Assembly (NCBI GenBank): GCA_002495065.1
Contig: DADT01000068.1
Coordinates: forward strand, 1 to 35,437
Direction: 5' to 3'
DNA length: 35,437 bases
Origin: Methanoregula sp. UBA471
Lineage (GTDB): Archaea; Halobacteriota; Methanomicrobia; Methanomicrobiales; Methanospirillaceae
In this document: positions 33,153 through 35,437 of the stretch, piece after piece
Layout: every line of letters begins with the position of its first letter
Position numbering within the stretch: position 1 is the stretch's first letter
Notes under the pieces: model-generated
Told to the model about the DNA's origin: nothing
Databases searched by the model: none
Seen by the model: the letters and a program-made list of their open reading frames with translations, nothing else
Translations under genes and position numbers: made by a program

Positions 33153-34676
33153 TCAGCCCGGGATAAGTTTCCAAATCTCACCGCTCGTTAACGCAGGGTC
33201 AGGTCCCGCTGTCCTGCTGGTCAGGACATAGATCTCATGGTCTGCATCCTCCCAGAATCCTCTCACAAAGGCATTCACTCTCCCGTTTGTGCTGGTTGAA
33301 ATGCGGACCTCCTGCGTGATCCACATCTGGTTGTCCTGCGGCGTGATAGCGTCCAGCACAGCGGGGTACCTGCTGATATCGTATCCGGCAGGCGGGGTCG
33401 AGACCAGGATGATACCATCACCACTGCCTCCGAAGGATTTCGACCAGTCACCGAAGATATAGGATCCGTTGAGCCCGGTCAGGGCACTGCCCCGGTATAC
33501 ATAACCGCCAATGATGGTTGTACCCACATCGTGCCCGAGCTCAACGATGGGCCCGATCAGCGGTTCCCCCCGTGATCCCATCACAGGACAGCCACGGGCA
33601 AGGGGGACTGCATTATTTGCCGGGTCAAAACAATGGGTCCCCTCCCGCATGTTCCACCCGTAATTGCCGCCTTTCGTAACAACGAAGACCGATTCGAAGA
33701 GACGCTGGCCGGCCACGGCAGTTGTCAGGTGATGACCGGCGCCATAATCAAAGGACATGCATGCAGGGTTCCGGAGTCCTGATGCATATATTTCCGGCAG
33801 GATCCCGGCAGTGCCTACGAACGGGTTATCCTGCGGGACAGAGTACGGAGTTCCCCCGGTGCCCGCTTTATCGACGTCGATACGCAGTATCTTGCCAAGC
33901 ATCGTTGACATGTCCTGTGCATTTCCGGTATTCCGGGTATGACCGGCTCCGGTATCGTCACTGCCACCGCCATCGCCAAGCGCAAGATAGAGGTACCCGT
34001 CATCCGGCCCAAAGAGTATTGGCCCGCCATTATGGTTCGCCTGGGGTTTATCGACAGTAAGCAGGACCTTCTCCGAGCTCATGTCGACAGTATTGGTATT
34101 ATCCGGGCTGATCCTGAACTCGGAGAGACGGTTGGTGCAGCTCCAGCCGGCGGGTGCCCCTGCTCTCAGTGGGGCAGAGTAAAAGGCAAACACACGGCCG
34201 TTGTTCCGGAAATCCGGGTGGAAGGCAATCGAAAAAAGTCCCCGTTCATCATATCCCGTGCTGAGCATCACCATACGATCCCGCACGTCAAGGAAGGGTT
34301 CATCCAGTAATGTTCCCCCGGCCGTGATGGTTCTTACGAGCCCGATCTGATCGACAACAAAAATCCGCCCGGTCCCGTCATCGGGTGATGCAATCATCAT
34401 GGGCGAGGAGAAAACCCCGCTGATCTTCTCAAGCCCGATCCGTGGCTGGCTACTGGCAAGCGGGGTAAATGACGCCCCGTTACGAAAGACCGCAGCGTAC
34501 GGAGAGCCCTGGTTGGTCAGGTCTGACGGGCTTCCCGTCGCCGGCACCGGTGTGGTAACCGTTCCAGAAGTTAGTGGTGTGGGCAGACCGTCTTTTGTTG
34601 TGCTGGCACATCCGGGTATCATCACCATAAGGATGACAAGGGCACAAAGAAGTGCATACCAGGTCAGGTGTCTCAT
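33153..34676 (-). CDS. Lipoprotein of the PQQ-dependent sugar (glucose/sorbosone) dehydrogenase family
   Basis: A 507-residue exported beta-propeller. The signal peptide ends in the lipobox IPGC (cysteine at about 22), followed by a threonine/proline linker. Propeller marks include ERGLFSIAFHPDF, NHNGGPILFGPDDGYLYLAL with the catalytic-type histidine, GDGGGSDD, GNAQDMSTMLGKILRIDV and GGNYGWNMREGTHCF. Where most relatives have DVGQ this one has VAGQ. Whether it uses PQQ is unknown, as methanogens are not known to make it; some relatives bind other ligands. The start at 34676 is 31 bases from a TATA element (34701-34712, minus strand), a near-leaderless arrangement. It sits upstream of the Old Yellow Enzyme gene. 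Confidence 0.88.
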   Translation of the reverse strand: MRHLTWYALLCALVILMVMIPGCASTTKDGLPTPLTSGTVTTPVPATGSPSDLTNQGSPYAAVFRNGASFTPLASSQPRIGLEKISGVFSSPMMIASPDDGTGRIFVVDQIGLVRTITAGGTLLDEPFLDVRDRMVMLSTGYDERGLFSIAFHPDFRNNGRVFAFYSAPLRAGAPAGWSCTNRLSEFRISPDNTNTVDMSSEKVLLTVDKPQANHNGGPILFGPDDGYLYLALGDGGGSDDTGAGHTRNTGNAQDMSTMLGKILRIDVDKAGTGGTPYSVPQDNPFVGTAGILPEIYASGLRNPACMSFDYGAGHHLTTAVAGQRLFESVFVVTKGGNYGWNMREGTHCFDPANNAVPLARGCPVMGSRGEPLIGPIVELGHDVGTTIIGGYVYRGSALTGLNGSYIFGDWSKSFGGSGDGIILVSTPPAGYDISRYPAVLDAITPQDNQMWITQEVRISTSTNGRVNAFVRGFWEDADHEIYVLTSRTAGPDPALTSGEIWKLIPG

Positions 34677-34700
34677 GGAGAGCACATACGTACAGCGGTG

Positions 34701-34712
34701 AGATAATAATTT
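34701..34712 (-). promoter_or_regulatory. TATA-type promoter of the sugar dehydrogenase-OYE operon
   Basis: On the minus strand it reads AAATTATTATCT, centred 31 bases before the ATG at 34676, predicting a leader of only a few bases. No ribosome-binding site lies before that ATG. Confidence 0.5.
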
Positions 34713-34902
34713 GCCTTCCTGCACAAAATTGAACTCGCAACTTCTTCTTTGATATTGATGTATGGTCCATTCAACCGGCACGATTCTGTTGAAACGGCAT
34801 GAACGGAGTTCGCACCCGAACCATGAAAATGCTGAAGGTACGACTGCCATCCACGCCAGGGCCTTTTGAGACGCCGGAAGTGGATTTTTCAGGTAATTGA
34901 AA

Positions 34903-35081
34903 CGCCGCGGGGGCGTCCCTTCGGGGGCGGCGCAGTCATCACATTATCGGGACTGGCACTTCCCGATAGTACTGGTATTGTGCGATTTAATATGGAAATG
35001 TCCTTGGCATTTTCATCCTGTATGCTTGAGGCCCCCCGGCATCATATCCGTTTTCATGGGAAACCGTAAGATTTCAACAAA
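34903..35081 (-). repeat. Dispersed repeat copy C1 (reverse orientation)
   Basis: It begins with CGCCGCGGGGGCGTCCC and ends with GATTTCAACAAA, the reverse complement of the left end of copy B. It matches copy A over the GC-rich part and a TATCGGGA/TCCCGATA hairpin (34947-34970) sits inside it. Open frames crossing it are byproducts of the GC-rich repeat. Confidence 0.8.
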
Positions 35082-35258
35082 TTGTGAATCACCTGTTATC
35101 GGATGGGACAGTAATTGTTCACCCACCGCCCCTGTGCTTTCGCGATTGTGTTGCATTACCTTCTCCGGAATTAACAGTTCAGGGAGTGATGTCCCAGCGA
35201 CGGGTGCGGAGGCAATACGTGCTGCAATCACAAAGAGAGTTAAGAAAAATACCGTGAG

Positions 35259-35421
35259 GATTTCCCATGAAGATAAAATTAAACAGATGTGAGTAATGGA
35301 TTGTTTATTCCTCATAATTAATTGTGATGAACCCCGCCGCCCCCGCGGCGGATCAGTGTCTGTAAGTGTATTTGCAAACACCTCACTGACCCGCCGTGCC
35401 TCGGAGAGGCCCTGAGGCGGG
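35259..35421 (+). repeat. Dispersed repeat copy C2 (forward orientation, internally shortened)
   Basis: It has GATTTCCCATGA near its left end, then lacks about 90 bases present in copy B, and resumes at AAATTAAACA. It includes the right module with TCAGTG/CACTGA and the terminal hairpin CCCGCC/GGCGGG (35390-35421). With C1 it forms an inverted pair around 177 bases of unrelated sequence (35082-35258) in which no known gene was recognised. Confidence 0.8.
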
Positions 35422-35437
35422 TTTTCCTCCTGAAATT

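Noticed and set aside
34897..35292. Plus-strand and minus-strand frames spanning copies C1, the core and C2
   Set aside because: They run through repeat and unique parts without any change of character and have no recognised domain; no transposase motif was found.
1..35437. CRISPR arrays, tRNA and rRNA genes
   Set aside because: No regularly spaced repeats, no T-loop or acceptor-stem patterns and no rRNA-like stretches were noticed by eye. A tRNAscan-SE, CRISPRCasFinder and Rfam run would be decisive.

Overview
The window looks like chromosomal DNA from a GC-rich methanogenic archaeon, most likely of the order Methanomicrobiales (Methanoregula-like). This is inferred from gene content and signals, not from a marker gene. 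The evidence is TATA-type promoters 20-30 bases upstream of many genes, several apparently leaderless transcripts, an archaeal-type RNase HI, a DUF2769 cysteine protein, a PEGA-domain surface protein, threonine-rich lipoproteins, and a UbiA/geranylgeranyl-reductase-like gene pair. No rRNA, tRNA, CRISPR array or intact transposase was seen.

Layout, left to right. Positions 1-173 hold the start of a catalase-peroxidase gene (katG) that leaves the window on the minus strand. A gene-poor stretch follows, then a small unknown gene and a Ca2+-type P-ATPase (1300-4059). Next come an AI-2E-type permease and an unrecognised gene on the minus strand. Two envelope genes follow on the plus strand: a PEGA protein and a lipoprotein that fuses a solute-binding domain to a Cache-like domain. 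From 8.7 to 14.6 kb there is a mixed set: an ICMT-like membrane methyltransferase, a cupin, a flavodoxin, an acylphosphatase-endonuclease V pair, a VOC protein, a QueG-like iron-sulfur protein and a lipoprotein. From 14.7 to 20.6 kb are a translationally coupled surface protein and membrane-anchored two-wHTH regulator, a methyltransferase, an Mrr-like nuclease, a DUF2769 protein with a damaged 3' end, an ABC exporter and a small membrane protein. From 20.8 to 27.4 kb are RNase HI, an rsgA GTPase overlapping a small membrane gene, DUF998 and DUF5946 proteins, two small membrane proteins and two methyltransferases on opposite strands. From 28.0 to 34.7 kb are the UbiA-FAD reductase pair, a PNPOx-like protein, a seven-helix-type envelope protein, and a sugar dehydrogenase-Old Yellow Enzyme pair.

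Most of the window is ordinary accessory metabolism, envelope and redox functions. The most notable points are: (i) a dispersed repeat family with four related copies at three loci, two of them forming an inverted pair at the right edge; (ii) an endonuclease V whose third metal-binding aspartate is replaced by asparagine; (iii) a UbiA gene whose N-terminus is coding but out of frame with its ATG, which one extra C in a C5 run would explain; (iv) a DUF2769 gene whose terminal Phe-Cys lies just past a stop in another frame; and (v) a surface-protein/membrane-wHTH pair that looks like a small sensing module. No complete, clearly new multi-gene system was found.
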